Source of the DNA: a virus
Length of the DNA stretch: 46,092 bases
Strand: one strand, 5' to 3'
Virus record (IMG/VR): IMGVR_UViG_3300042731_004752
Location: 1 to 46,092 of that record
The notes under the pieces are model-generated. The model was given only the letters and a program-made list of their open reading frames with translations. It had not been told where the DNA came from and did not search any database. This document shows positions 1 to 6,978 of the stretch, in pieces. Each line of letters opens with the position of its first letter. The first letter of the stretch is position 1. Made by a program: the position numbers and the translations under genes.

Positions 1-69
1 CGTCGGCGATACGCGCGCCACCTGTTTGCCCTGACAAAAACGAATCAGTGAAAGTGAACTTGGTATCAA
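1..69. repeat. Terminal direct overlap (circular contig end), copy 1
   Basis: These 69 bases are identical to the last 69 bases of the window (46024-46092). An exact overlap of this length at both ends of a contig is the usual sign of a circular or circularly permuted molecule assembled by k-mers. The tail-fibre reading frame passes through the overlap without interruption, which supports true closure. A short biological terminal repeat is possible but less likely, because the cut falls inside a gene. Confidence 0.93.
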
Positions 70-955
70 CCGTGCCGTTGGTCGCGATGAAATCAAACGA
101 CGTCCCGGCGCCTTCTATCGTCCCGACAAACGAACCATTCGTGCTATTTTCGATCCGATACCCCGACAACGTTTTGAGCTGATTCCCCGTGGGGTCGTAG
201 GCGAAGTGTGACTCTTGCGCTATCCCGCCACCCACGCCCCCATACAAAACAGCGTAAGGTGTCAGCCCTGTAATATCTGTTGTCACTGTGGCGGGGGCCC
301 AGTAAGAGCCGTTCCAAACGAGAGACTGACCGCTCGACGGCGCCGACGTGGAGATGGGATACGTCAAGCTCGTTAACCAACCCGCGATTTGCGGATCGGC
401 CAAGCGGCCAGACAACCCTTGCACGTTCAGCTCGTCGGAGCCGCCGTCCTCATGGGTGCTCACGTGGTCAAGCAAAGAGATTGTGATCGTAGGGTCCGAC
501 GTCGACACGCCGATGTATGTGCTTCCCTGTATCACAACGTCGCCGTCCGCGCCGTTGACTGTCTCGACGCCCGTCACCAGTCCGGCAACGCCTGTAATCA
601 ATCCGAGTATCGATCTTTCCTCGCCGAATAAATCATAGGCGTCCTGCCACTCCGCTTGATTGGCGGAAAGGAGGATGCCGTCAGACGTCCAATCGCCGCC
701 CCCATCGGTGTGGAGGTAGCGATAGTAATCATCAACCCGAAGCGCTGTAGCACCGCGTAAGTCCGCCTGAAAATAGACATCGCCAGTGAACTGACGATCC
801 ACTCCCGCGGCCGTCGTCATGTAGTGGAGATGATCGTCGGCGTCCAGTCCGGTATGGTCAGCGTGGGAGTGAGGGGGCCACTCATTGCCGACGACAATGT
901 TTTCGAGACGCGGGAATTTATTTACAGCGACTTGGACTAAACTTTTGATCGTCAT
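1..955 (-). CDS. Tail fibre protein, N-terminal part (continues across the circle junction)
   Basis: The ATG at 955-953 opens a frame that reads without a stop to position 1 (318 codons) and then continues in frame at 46023 down to the stop at 44720, for 752 residues in total. The N-terminal part shows fibre motifs: a histidine-rich segment containing HADHTGLDADDHLHYM near residues 29-45, and a second segment, HEDGGSDELNVQGLSGRLAD, near residue 170. Both types recur in fibre and appendage proteins of many tailed phages. The gene begins 35 bases after the terminase stop and belongs to the minus-strand late operon. The role in host attachment is inferred. The receptor is unknown. Confidence 0.85.
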   Translation of the reverse strand, partial: MTIKSLVQVAVNKFPRLENIVVGNEWPPHSHADHTGLDADDHLHYMTTAAGVDRQFTGDVYFQADLRGATALRVDDYYRYLHTDGGGDWTSDGILLSANQAEWQDAYDLFGEERSILGLITGVAGLVTGVETVNGADGDVVIQGSTYIGVSTSDPTITISLLDHVSTHEDGGSDELNVQGLSGRLADPQIAGWLTSLTYPISTSAPSSGQSLVWNGSYWAPATVTTDITGLTPYAVLYGGVGGGIAQESHFAYDPTGNQLKTLSGYRIENSTNGSFVGTIEGAGTSFDFIATNGTVDTKFTFTDSFLSGQTGGARIAD

Positions 956-989
956 ATGAGCGCTCCTCTATTCCACTTGCCACGCGCCG

Positions 990-2555
990 TCATACTCTGT
1001 CAAATATGGGGACGCCTTTCCCGAGTAGAACTCCTATCGCATCAAACATCGGATCAAGTTGATCGTCGTGTTTGTGCGAATCGAATTTCGAAAACGCCGT
1101 TACTTCCGCGAGAAACGCCGGCACCCACGCCGCCGACTTCGGAATCCACACCCGCCCATGGGAGATCGGCAGAATGCAACCATATGCCCTCGACACTTTG
1201 TCCGTACCGCGCTGGACGTCGCACACCCGGGGCGCGTCAACAGTGCGTCGGAGCTGCTGTATGAGACTCGACCCCGAGCTCTTGTCCTCGATATAGATAT
1301 TCCGCCACCCATATTTTCGAGGCGGCTTGTGCGCGTACCGGCGCATAAACCGTTTCGTTTCGACCTCAAGTTCGGGCGCTTCCCATTTGCCCCGTAGCAG
1401 ATCTATCAGGTATATGTTTCTGTCCTCGCCCAAACCCCACAGCTCGAAAACAGTGTAGTCGTTCTGCTCGCCTTTCTTCTGTGCAGTGTCGGCGAAGATG
1501 CTCATGGTCTCGATCCGGACCTTCTCCCCGTCCCGGAAAACGTGAGGCGAGAAACCGGTGTCGACGTCAACCGAGTCGTAACGTTTGAACCAGCCGGCGG
1601 AGAAGAAGTCACCGCCGTGAATCTGAGGATTCTGGAAAAACTGTGCGGAACGAATATCCGGGGTTACCGACATCTGTTCGTCTCGCTCCGGTCCGTACTT
1701 CTCCGGCCAGATGTAGCCTTCGGGTAGCGTCAGTTCTACCGGGTCGCCATGATCCCAATCTGTTTTGTATCGTTCCCGGGCGCGCTCTTCGTCCGCCTCG
1801 TCTATCTTGGCGGGGATCCGAACATGAGTCCACCGCTCCCCACTCCCACCCCCCAGCAGGAAACCGGATAGATCGTTGTCCGCCAGTCGTTGCGCCTCCA
1901 CTATCATCGGGGTGTCTTCCGAGTTGAGCCGGTTGCGGTCGGTCGAGTTAAAAGTGTTGTTGGCGTGTTCCATCGCTGGAACGCTCTTGGCGTCAGCCGG
2001 TTTGACGGGGTCGGAGATAATAAACGCGCCGCCGAAGCCCGGAGCTAAGCGGCCCGCACCGAAGCCAGTTTTTTGGCCTTTGGTGGGGCTCACCTTCAAT
2101 CCACCCATCTCTTTCGTACGCCAGAGATTCTTCGCGTGGGAGTCTTCCCGCAGTTCCACCCCAAACAGAAACTGGATTTCTGGTAACGACAGAATGTCCC
2201 GAATCGCAACGGACATGTCGTTTATGAGATCTTTTGAATAACTTGTCTCGATAAAGTTGCACCGCGGTTCCCGGCAGAACCACCACGAAGGCCAATAGAT
2301 TGTGATCGTCTCGCTCTTACCCATCCGAGGCGGGGCGTTGATGATAACGCGTTTCTCAAGACCTAGATCAACGCGGTGTAGAGTGTAGGCGATGATGCGG
2401 TGTAGCGGTGACCACTGATATTCGGTCCCCCAGCGGAGCCAAAAAACGTAGTCACAAAAAAACGTAAAACACTCTCGAACGACCGTCCGGAAATGGGCAA
2501 GCTCAAAAGGACCCAGCTCCCGCAGATCGTCTACGCTGGGAAACGTGCGGGGCAT
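990..2555 (-). CDS. terL: Terminase large subunit (packaging ATPase and nuclease)
   Basis: This 521-residue protein packages phage DNA into the prohead. The ATPase half has a Walker A motif NAPPRMGKS at residues 73-81 and a hydrophobic strand with acidic residue (GGAFIISDP) near residue 175. The C-terminal half is an RNase H-like nuclease with acidic residues in FADTAQKKGEQND (about 352-366), IYIEDKSSG (about 425) and HDDQLDP (about 498). Length and domain order are normal for the family. It overlaps the upstream 98-residue gene by 25 bp and is followed by the tail fibre gene rather than by portal, which is an unusual order. Confidence 0.95.
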   Translation of the reverse strand: MPRTFPSVDDLRELGPFELAHFRTVVRECFTFFCDYVFWLRWGTEYQWSPLHRIIAYTLHRVDLGLEKRVIINAPPRMGKSETITIYWPSWWFCREPRCNFIETSYSKDLINDMSVAIRDILSLPEIQFLFGVELREDSHAKNLWRTKEMGGLKVSPTKGQKTGFGAGRLAPGFGGAFIISDPVKPADAKSVPAMEHANNTFNSTDRNRLNSEDTPMIVEAQRLADNDLSGFLLGGGSGERWTHVRIPAKIDEADEERARERYKTDWDHGDPVELTLPEGYIWPEKYGPERDEQMSVTPDIRSAQFFQNPQIHGGDFFSAGWFKRYDSVDVDTGFSPHVFRDGEKVRIETMSIFADTAQKKGEQNDYTVFELWGLGEDRNIYLIDLLRGKWEAPELEVETKRFMRRYAHKPPRKYGWRNIYIEDKSSGSSLIQQLRRTVDAPRVCDVQRGTDKVSRAYGCILPISHGRVWIPKSAAWVPAFLAEVTAFSKFDSHKHDDQLDPMFDAIGVLLGKGVPIFDRV

Positions 2556-2827
2556 GGGCCTATGTGTTGATCAAGGAAAGCGGCGGTCATGTCATCATCC
2601 CAAAACACCTGGATGCGTTGTGCAGTGTCATCAACCACTTCTCTGTCGAGTGCTTCTATCGCATGTTGGACGCGCTCCACGGCGATTGTGAGCTTTTGCA
2701 CCTTGTCGGGGTCTTGCAGGGGCGACACAATCTCAAGGTCAGCTAGGATGCGGGTGCGGAGGCGCAAGAGGGACTGCAGGTCCGCACGCCCAAGATCGTC
2801 AATCTCTGTTTTCGTCAACCCTGTCAT
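2531..2827 (-). CDS. Candidate terminase small subunit or packaging accessory protein
   Basis: This 98-residue, charged, mostly helical protein is encoded directly upstream of the large terminase and overlaps it by 25 bp, the usual place of a small terminase. The middle (about residues 30-75) looks like a coiled coil with heptad-spaced leucine, isoleucine and valine. No helix-turn-helix was recognised and there is no clear family match, so the assignment rests mainly on position. It is the first gene after the 818-bp repeat-rich noncoding region. It could instead be an unrelated small late protein. Confidence 0.55.
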   Translation of the reverse strand: MTGLTKTEIDDLGRADLQSLLRLRTRILADLEIVSPLQDPDKVQKLTIAVERVQHAIEALDREVVDDTAQRIQVFWDDDMTAAFLDQHIGPCPARFPA

Positions 2828-2890
2828 ACCGTGACTCTAATACGTGGGGTCAACAAGGCGCAAGCGAGAGAGAGGTAGGTGGAAAGACCC

Positions 2891-3008
2891 CGGAAGTAGT
2901 TCCGAAAGTGTTTCCGAAAGTGTTTCCGGAAGAATCCCGGAAGTGTTTCCGGAAGTAGTTCCGAAAGTGTTTCCGAAAGTGTTTCCGGAAGAATCCCGGA
3001 AGTGTTTC
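2891..3008. repeat. Two perfect tandem copies of a 59-bp repeat
   Basis: Copy 1 is 2891-2949 and copy 2 is 2950-3008, with no differences seen. Each copy is built of shorter degenerate units such as TTCCGAAAGTG, and includes the palindrome TTCCGGAA. The period is not a multiple of three, so coding use is unlikely. The position, immediately upstream of the terminase genes, suits a packaging recognition site or an operator of the late operon. Confidence 0.9.
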
Positions 3009-3046
3009 CAGCCCAAGCGGGAGGGGCGTCTACGTCCGAGGTTTCG

Positions 3047-3192
3047 AAAAGCAACCGTTACCTCCTAAGTAACCGAGACGATTGCGTTTTAGCGGAAGGG
3101 TGACGGTTGGTGACGGTTGGTGACGGTTGGAAAAAGCAACCGTCACCCCTTAAGTTACCGAGACGATTGCGTTTTAGCGGAAGGGTGACGGT
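3047..3192. repeat. Direct repeat pair of about 60 bp with iterons between
   Basis: The segment from about 3047 to 3107 recurs with few changes at about 3131-3192. Both copies contain CCGAGACGATTGCGTTTTAG followed by CGGAAGGGTGACGGT. Between them lie three exact tandem copies of the 10-mer TGACGGTTGG (3101-3110, 3111-3120, 3121-3130). The repeats form the left side of the candidate origin. Confidence 0.85.
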
Positions 3193-3399
3193 ATGACGGT
3201 TGGATCGCCATAATCTATATATCTCTTCTCCCCTATTTTTTCTTTTTCTCCTTCTTCTTTTCCATACTTTCTATATATTCCTTCTTTTCCATCTCTCTTC
3301 TCTCAATTTTCTTTTTTATAAAAAGAAAGAGATCAACCGTCATACCGTCACCCTTCCGCTATAAAACAATGATTACCGCGATTTAAGGGGTGACGGTTG
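3137..3399. repeat. Large interrupted palindrome around a pyrimidine-rich core (origin candidate)
   Basis: The 27 bases at 3176-3202 are the exact reverse complement of 3334-3360. The symmetry extends outward imperfectly to about 3137 and 3399, where both sides end in the iteron CAACCGTCACC or its complement. The enclosed core (about 3205-3330) is AT-rich and its plus strand is almost all pyrimidine between about 3221 and 3305. Such a core could melt easily and could form triplex (H-DNA). The layout of iteron arms and an unwinding element matches theta-type origins. Confidence 0.75.
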
Positions 3400-3642
3400 C
3401 AAAACCCAACCGTCACCCAACCGTCACCACCGTCACCCTTTTACACAAAACAACTGTAACTTTACAAAACATTGGTAAGCACTTAAAAAGTACGTCAAGT
3501 ATTCCATGTTTTCCATTTCGTCGATCCACTTTGTAAGATGGTTGTACTGCCTACAAAACATCTGTAATCGCGATAGAAAAATACCGTGTATTTGTGCAAA
3601 AAGGTGACGGTGGTGACGGTTGGGTTTTGCAACCATCACCCG
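3387..3642. repeat. Second inverted repeat pair, each arm itself a hairpin
   Basis: The 29 bases at 3389-3417 are the reverse complement of 3612-3640 with one mismatch. The similarity extends toward the interior to about 3447 and 3598, interrupted by one extra iteron unit of about 11 bp in the left copy. Each arm is also a hairpin, with TGACGGTTG facing CAACCGTCA. The 150-bp interior has three copies of a TACAAAACA-n-TGTAA-like motif (3441-3460, 3462-3478, 3552-3568), with a weaker fourth at about 3359-3375 in the left arm. Confidence 0.75.
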
Positions 3643-3645
3643 TTT

Positions 3646-5943
3646 TTAATACTCATCTATTTTATTTTCGTGGTGGGTTATCCCGGTAATTAACATCACT
3701 CGAGATTTTTTTGTGCGGATTTTTTCGACTTCGATGTCGTAGTCTTTTAGATGGGGTTCGAGGCGCTGCAGCGCCGCAGACACCCCCCGCGCCGACTTGT
3801 AAGCGCGTCTCTCATCGGGGTCGAGCAGATCAAGCAGATCGCTTGCGGTCCCTTCCCACGGTTTATTGATGCGCATGAGCGCCCGGGCAAGGGGGTTGTC
3901 TGACATATGCTCGTCAACTATTTTTTGTTTGTTGTCTGCGACCGCGTCGAACAGTTCCGTTGGCTCTAGCCCCAGCACCGCCCCGCCCGCGGCCGCGTAC
4001 TCCAACCAGTCGAGCAACCGATGCACGCGTGGAACATCGACCACACCGCCCCGTAGCGCCGCAGGCGTGGCGTCCAGCAGCGCGGCTCGTATCAACGCCG
4101 CCGTCCGCTTGACGTCGGTCTCTAGCGTCGATTCTTTTTTCTGTTGGGCGCCGGGCAGCGTGGCAACGTCCAGCGCGATAGACCGATTAAGCAAGTCTTC
4201 CCGCGAGACAGGTTGCACAATCGATGTGACGATCACACGGGAACGGAGCTTGACGCGCCTCATATCGCCGTCGGTGTATAATCGCCTAGCCTCCACTTCC
4301 CCCCCCGTGATGACCTGACAAAGCAAATCTTGAGCTTCCACGGGGATGCGTGAGACGTTGTCAAACACCGTCACCCCTTCCCGCCCGAACATATTTGTCA
4401 ACGTTCTGGCGTCATCGGTAAACGTCCTCAGTTGTGCGTCGATGTCGTCGGCGCCACTGGGGTCGAGTATCAACTTGAGCGTGGCGGCGAGCACAGACTT
4501 ACCACTCCCTTGCGCTCCGGACAGTACGAGCAACGGCACCCGCACCCGCGGATTAAGCGCCGACAGCGCCCAAGCCAGACATATACAGATCGATCCGTGG
4601 GTGAGGTTTGGAAACAGATTACTCATGAGTTCGACCGCGGTTTGGAAGTCTAGATCGGCGGCCGGGGTCACCCCCTGCGGCGGCCGGAAATAAATTCTGC
4701 TCTTGGCCAGTTCTGCAGCTGACCGGTGTTCTCTCCCCGCTGTGCTCAATACTGCCACGTCCTCCCCGCCAGAGTGGTAGTATACATTGCCGTTGACCGC
4801 GCCAAAGCGACCGAATACGGGCGCCTGCGGGTTCTGCGCCGCTTCAATCGATAGATTTTTAATCGCGTCGGACATTTGGTTCGTGGGCACTGGCCGATCT
4901 GGATGCGCACGGAGCCAACGCCCACCTAACCAATTCTCTGTCTCTCTACAGCCCGTCAGCTCGTACGTCGCGTGAGTCTCGTCGTCGTATAGATAGCTTG
5001 TATCGCCGGACGGAAATAGTGTTGTACCGAGTCTGGCCAGCTCGATCAATTGGTGTACAAGTGTTCCGTCCGCTTTTTCCCCGAGGGCATCTAGGGGCTT
5101 CGCCGCACCGTCTCGGGCGCTGTCGGCATATGTCGTCTCTATCTCGTCGGAGCCCAATCCGGTCTCATTGATAGCGTCTACCAGTCGATCACGCACGCAA
5201 TCAATCGATAGTCCTGCAGGCGCCGCAAACCCAGCCAGTTCTAGCACCGCGTCTCGCCACTTGTCCCGGCGCTCTCCTTCTTGGATTTTTGGTAGTTGCT
5301 CTAGCCAGTACGTCAATCGCTCGTAGTACCGACATGCGCTCGTCTGCGCCTTTTTACTACTCGCCAGCAGTCGCAGCACGGGCCGCGGGCAGATCGGCAG
5401 ATCGGCAGATCGGACAAGAGGCTTAGTCCAGTAGTAGCACCCCCCGCCGTCGACAGGCCCCGATGGCGCAACGGCAACAAGGATCTTTTTTAGATCGCCG
5501 TCGTCCCGTACCCCGCCCGCCTTGACGTCGACGTTGGGTACGAGCTTGACTTTTTGCCGTACCGTGAGCCCCGGGGGCGACCTAAACCAATCCCTTATTC
5601 CGCCTCCCGCTGATACGTCCGACGGACAATCTGTAGGGATGCTCAGTCCAAAAATCCCATAAAATAGCTCGCGTCGCTTTTTTACAGTCTCCAGCTTTTT
5701 GGCCTGATCGGTCCCGGGCAGATCGTGGGCGTCGAAATCGAGCACGACCGCACCATCGGGGAGCCAAACCCCTAACCAAGCTTTCGTCGTGGTGCTGAAC
5801 AGCTTGATCGCTTCTTGTGGATCCGACGCCGCCGCAGCCTCGAACGTCGCCGCTGCCGGCCGTTTTTTGGCGTTGATCCGCATCGGCCGATAGCCCAGCA
5901 TAGCAAGCTCATGAGCGGCCGCGGCCAACCGCTTATTTGTCAT
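3646..5943 (-). CDS. Primase-polymerase / superfamily 3-type helicase
   Basis: This 765-residue replication protein has an N-terminal archaeo-eukaryotic primase-like (prim-pol) region, with the catalytic-type motif VVLDFDAHD at residues 66-74. Its C-terminal half is a helicase ATPase, with Walker A GAQGSGKS near residues 475-482, Walker B VTVFDNV near 524 and a downstream arginine-bearing segment. The expected prim-pol GG-x-H-x-x-F motif reads GGIRDWF (114-120), with arginine in place of histidine. It is translated with the upstream HTH gene (11-bp overlap) and ends beside the candidate origin. Its likely roles are origin opening, priming and unwinding. The fold assignment comes from motifs only. 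Confidence 0.88.
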   Translation of the reverse strand: MTNKRLAAAAHELAMLGYRPMRINAKKRPAAATFEAAAASDPQEAIKLFSTTTKAWLGVWLPDGAVVLDFDAHDLPGTDQAKKLETVKKRRELFYGIFGLSIPTDCPSDVSAGGGIRDWFRSPPGLTVRQKVKLVPNVDVKAGGVRDDGDLKKILVAVAPSGPVDGGGCYYWTKPLVRSADLPICPRPVLRLLASSKKAQTSACRYYERLTYWLEQLPKIQEGERRDKWRDAVLELAGFAAPAGLSIDCVRDRLVDAINETGLGSDEIETTYADSARDGAAKPLDALGEKADGTLVHQLIELARLGTTLFPSGDTSYLYDDETHATYELTGCRETENWLGGRWLRAHPDRPVPTNQMSDAIKNLSIEAAQNPQAPVFGRFGAVNGNVYYHSGGEDVAVLSTAGREHRSAAELAKSRIYFRPPQGVTPAADLDFQTAVELMSNLFPNLTHGSICICLAWALSALNPRVRVPLLVLSGAQGSGKSVLAATLKLILDPSGADDIDAQLRTFTDDARTLTNMFGREGVTVFDNVSRIPVEAQDLLCQVITGGEVEARRLYTDGDMRRVKLRSRVIVTSIVQPVSREDLLNRSIALDVATLPGAQQKKESTLETDVKRTAALIRAALLDATPAALRGGVVDVPRVHRLLDWLEYAAAGGAVLGLEPTELFDAVADNKQKIVDEHMSDNPLARALMRINKPWEGTASDLLDLLDPDERRAYKSARGVSAALQRLEPHLKDYDIEVEKIRTKKSRVMLITGITHHENKIDEY

Positions 5944-6148
5944 CGCCCACCCCCTGCAGTACGAGCACCCCTCGTTCCGCCATGGCGCGCAGTACGTCGG
6001 TGCGGGGCCATTGCAGGGGCCGCCCGGGGGAGCGGACGGGCTTCATTCTGTGTGGCCCCCCGCCACAGCTCGACCACACGTGCAGAGTGGACACCGCGAC
6101 CCCGAGGAGTGCGGATACTTGATCGGTAGAGTAATAAACCTCGTTCAT
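5933..6148 (-). CDS. Small helix-turn-helix DNA-binding protein (MerR/AlpA-like)
   Basis: This 71-residue protein starts at an ATG preceded by GGAGGT six bases upstream. The pattern YYSTDQVSALLGVAVSTLHVWSS (residues 5-27) is a winged-helix/MerR-type helix-turn-helix, and the GRPLQW segment near residue 43 resembles the wing. Such proteins include excisionases and small regulators. No integrase is present, so excision is unlikely. It is the first gene of the minus-strand primase operon and faces the early operon across a 204-bp divergent promoter region, so a regulatory or replication-initiator role is plausible. Confidence 0.75.
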   Translation of the reverse strand: MNEVYYSTDQVSALLGVAVSTLHVWSSCGGGPHRMKPVRSPGRPLQWPRTDVLRAMAERGVLVLQGVGDDK

Positions 6149-6168
6149 GTTGATACCTCCAGCAGGGT

Positions 6169-6198
6169 TATATAATTCGTTACGCGGTAGGCGCGCAA
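6169..6198 (-). promoter_or_regulatory. Candidate sigma-70-type promoter for the HTH-primase operon
   Basis: On the minus strand, TTGCGC (6198-6193) is followed after 18 bases by TATATA (6174-6169), about 20 bases before the ribosome-binding site GGAGGT (6160-6155). The match to the consensus is moderate and the position is right. No experiment is implied. Confidence 0.45.
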
Positions 6199-6255
6199 GC
6201 GCAAATTTGTAAATTGTTGATTTTATTGGCGGAAAAAATTTTTTGAAAAAATTTG

Positions 6256-6284
6256 TTGACGGGGCGATTATATAAGCGCATAGT
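6256..6284 (+). promoter_or_regulatory. Candidate sigma-70-type promoter for the early plus-strand operon
   Basis: TTGACG (6256-6261) is followed after 17 bases by CATAGT (6279-6284). The upstream 40 bases are rich in A and T tracts, as in an UP element. A TATATAA at 6269-6275 is an alternative -10 hexamer but lacks a well-spaced -35 hexamer. The transcript would begin about 60 bases before the first early gene. Confidence 0.5.
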
Positions 6285-6313
6285 TCTCAGTGTGAGGCGG
6301 ACATAACGCCGAG

Positions 6314-6337
6314 AGAAACCGAGAAACCGAGAAACCG
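6314..6337 (+). repeat. Three tandem copies of an 8-bp leader repeat
   Basis: AGAAACCG is repeated three times in the 5' leader of the early operon, just ahead of the GAGGAG ribosome-binding site at about 6338-6345. It could be a translational enhancer, a protein-binding site or slippage-generated sequence. No function is visible. Confidence 0.8.
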
Positions 6338-6352
6338 AGAGGAGAAAAGAAA

Positions 6353-6562
6353 ATGACGTACTACATCAACGAAAAACAGAACGCAAACAGTCACAGAGAC
6401 GGTGCCAAAAAGACAAGTGCAATGACTCTCACTGCTGCAAAGCGAGCTGCATCGAGAGCACAGTTTTTCCGTGGGACTGTCGTAACAGTCGAAGATGCGG
6501 CAGGAACGACGCTGGCGTATAAAGAGCCCGGTGAAAATTGGGTAGACTTGGGCCGAAATTGA
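6353..6562 (+). CDS. Hypothetical early protein, 69 residues
   Basis: First gene of the plus-strand operon, with a strong ribosome-binding site (GAGGAG) in a purine-rich leader. The sequence includes AMTLTAAKRAASRAQFFRGT and then a short segment ending in ENWVDLGRN. The second half looks like a small beta-rich domain that repeats in many phage small proteins (a question-like readout of a parameter). No function was recognised. Being first after the early promoter, it is probably expressed immediately after infection, a place often used for host-takeover proteins. Confidence 0.7.
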   Translation: MTYYINEKQNANSHRDGAKKTSAMTLTAAKRAASRAQFFRGTVVTVEDAAGTTLAYKEPGENWVDLGRN

Positions 6563-6702
6563 GGATGCCGTCCCAAGCAGCTGGTTTGCGGCTGCCTGCA
6601 ATCGGTGCCTGCCGTGGGAATTGTGAGTAAGTGTACTGATGGAATCGGATACAAATCGGACGGAAAACAAGTACCCCCTTTGCGGCGAAAAAAACGAGAA
6701 CA
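6563..6702 (+). other. Short stretch with no convincing gene
   Basis: This stretch between early genes contains two very short frames, 6565-6630 (21 residues) and 6639-6716 (25 residues, containing PLCGEKNENNADN). Neither has a good ribosome-binding site. It may be spacer, leader sequence or the remains of a gene. Confidence 0.4.
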
Positions 6703-6828
6703 ATGCGGACAACTGATCGCGGTATGGTGTCGATGTGCGTCAATCCAAAGTGCGAAATTAGTGGTGACGTTTTGGATGCAACATTTCCACTCTGCGATGT
6801 CGTAATTACCGGATCGATCAAGGTATGA
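6703..6828 (+). CDS. Possible 41-residue early protein
   Basis: A small frame beginning ATGCGGACAACT and ending TGA at 6826-6828. It contains MCVNPKCEISGDVLDATFPLC, with cysteines spaced as in a small metal-binding knuckle (C-x4-C and a later C). It lies in line with other small early genes, 12 bases before the next start. No family was recognised. An internal ATG or GTG (from MVSMCVN) is an alternative start. Confidence 0.4.
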   Translation: MRTTDRGMVSMCVNPKCEISGDVLDATFPLCDVVITGSIKV

Positions 6829-6840
6829 AAGTGAGGCGGG

Positions 6841-6978
6841 ATGGAAACATCAATCATTTGGATAGCAGCTGTTGGGGTGACTGGATTGATGATCGCGCTG
6901 AACTGGTGCGCCCATCTACACGATAGGATCGACGATCTAACACGGCGAATAGCAGTGCTCGAAAGCGAGGAGAGATGA
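6841..6978 (+). CDS. Small single-span membrane protein, 45 residues
   Basis: The ATG at 6841 follows a GAGGCGGG ribosome-binding site. Residues 4-21 (SIIWIAAVGVTGLMIALN) form one transmembrane segment, followed by a charged, heptad-like tail (DRIDDLTRRIAVLESEE) that could be a coiled coil. The stop overlaps the next start (ATGA). This plan, one membrane anchor plus a short coiled coil, is common among small phage proteins of unknown role, including spanin- or holin-regulator-like proteins. The function is not known. Confidence 0.65.
   Translation: METSIIWIAAVGVTGLMIALNWCAHLHDRIDDLTRRIAVLESEER

Larger units (their letters stand above)
2828..3645. other. Gene-free repeat-rich region; candidate replication origin and packaging/regulatory locus
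   Basis: These 818 bases are by far the longest gene-free stretch in an otherwise packed genome. They lie between the small-terminase candidate and the primase-helicase gene. They hold two tandem 59-bp repeats (2891-3008), many copies in both orientations of a TGACGGTTG-type iteron (about 3101-3641), 27-bp perfect inverted arms (3176-3202 and 3334-3360) around a pyrimidine- and AT-rich core, and a second pair of inverted repeats near 3387-3447 and 3598-3642. Short frames here follow the repeats and are not convincing genes. Iterons plus an AT-rich core beside a primase gene are typical of phage origins. The function is inferred. Confidence 0.75.

Noticed and set aside
144-380. A 78-residue minus-strand frame near the window start
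   Set aside because: It is in another frame within the tail-fibre gene that runs from 955 through the junction.
2824-3068. Frames on both strands over the 59-bp repeats
   Set aside because: The repeat period of 59 shifts the frame, and the translations are just the repeats. No start signal was seen.
3433-3639. A 68-residue minus-strand frame between the inverted repeats
   Set aside because: It begins inside one repeat arm and ends in the other, has no ribosome site, and its sequence follows the repeats. It is kept as part of the noncoding region.
3091-3645. Possible CRISPR array from the regularly repeated GTGACGG units
   Set aside because: The units are short, lie in both orientations and have no spacers of constant length. 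Iterons explain them better.
5933-6148. Excisionase function for the small HTH protein
   Set aside because: No integrase or attachment site was seen, so excision is unsupported. A regulator or replication role fits the position better.
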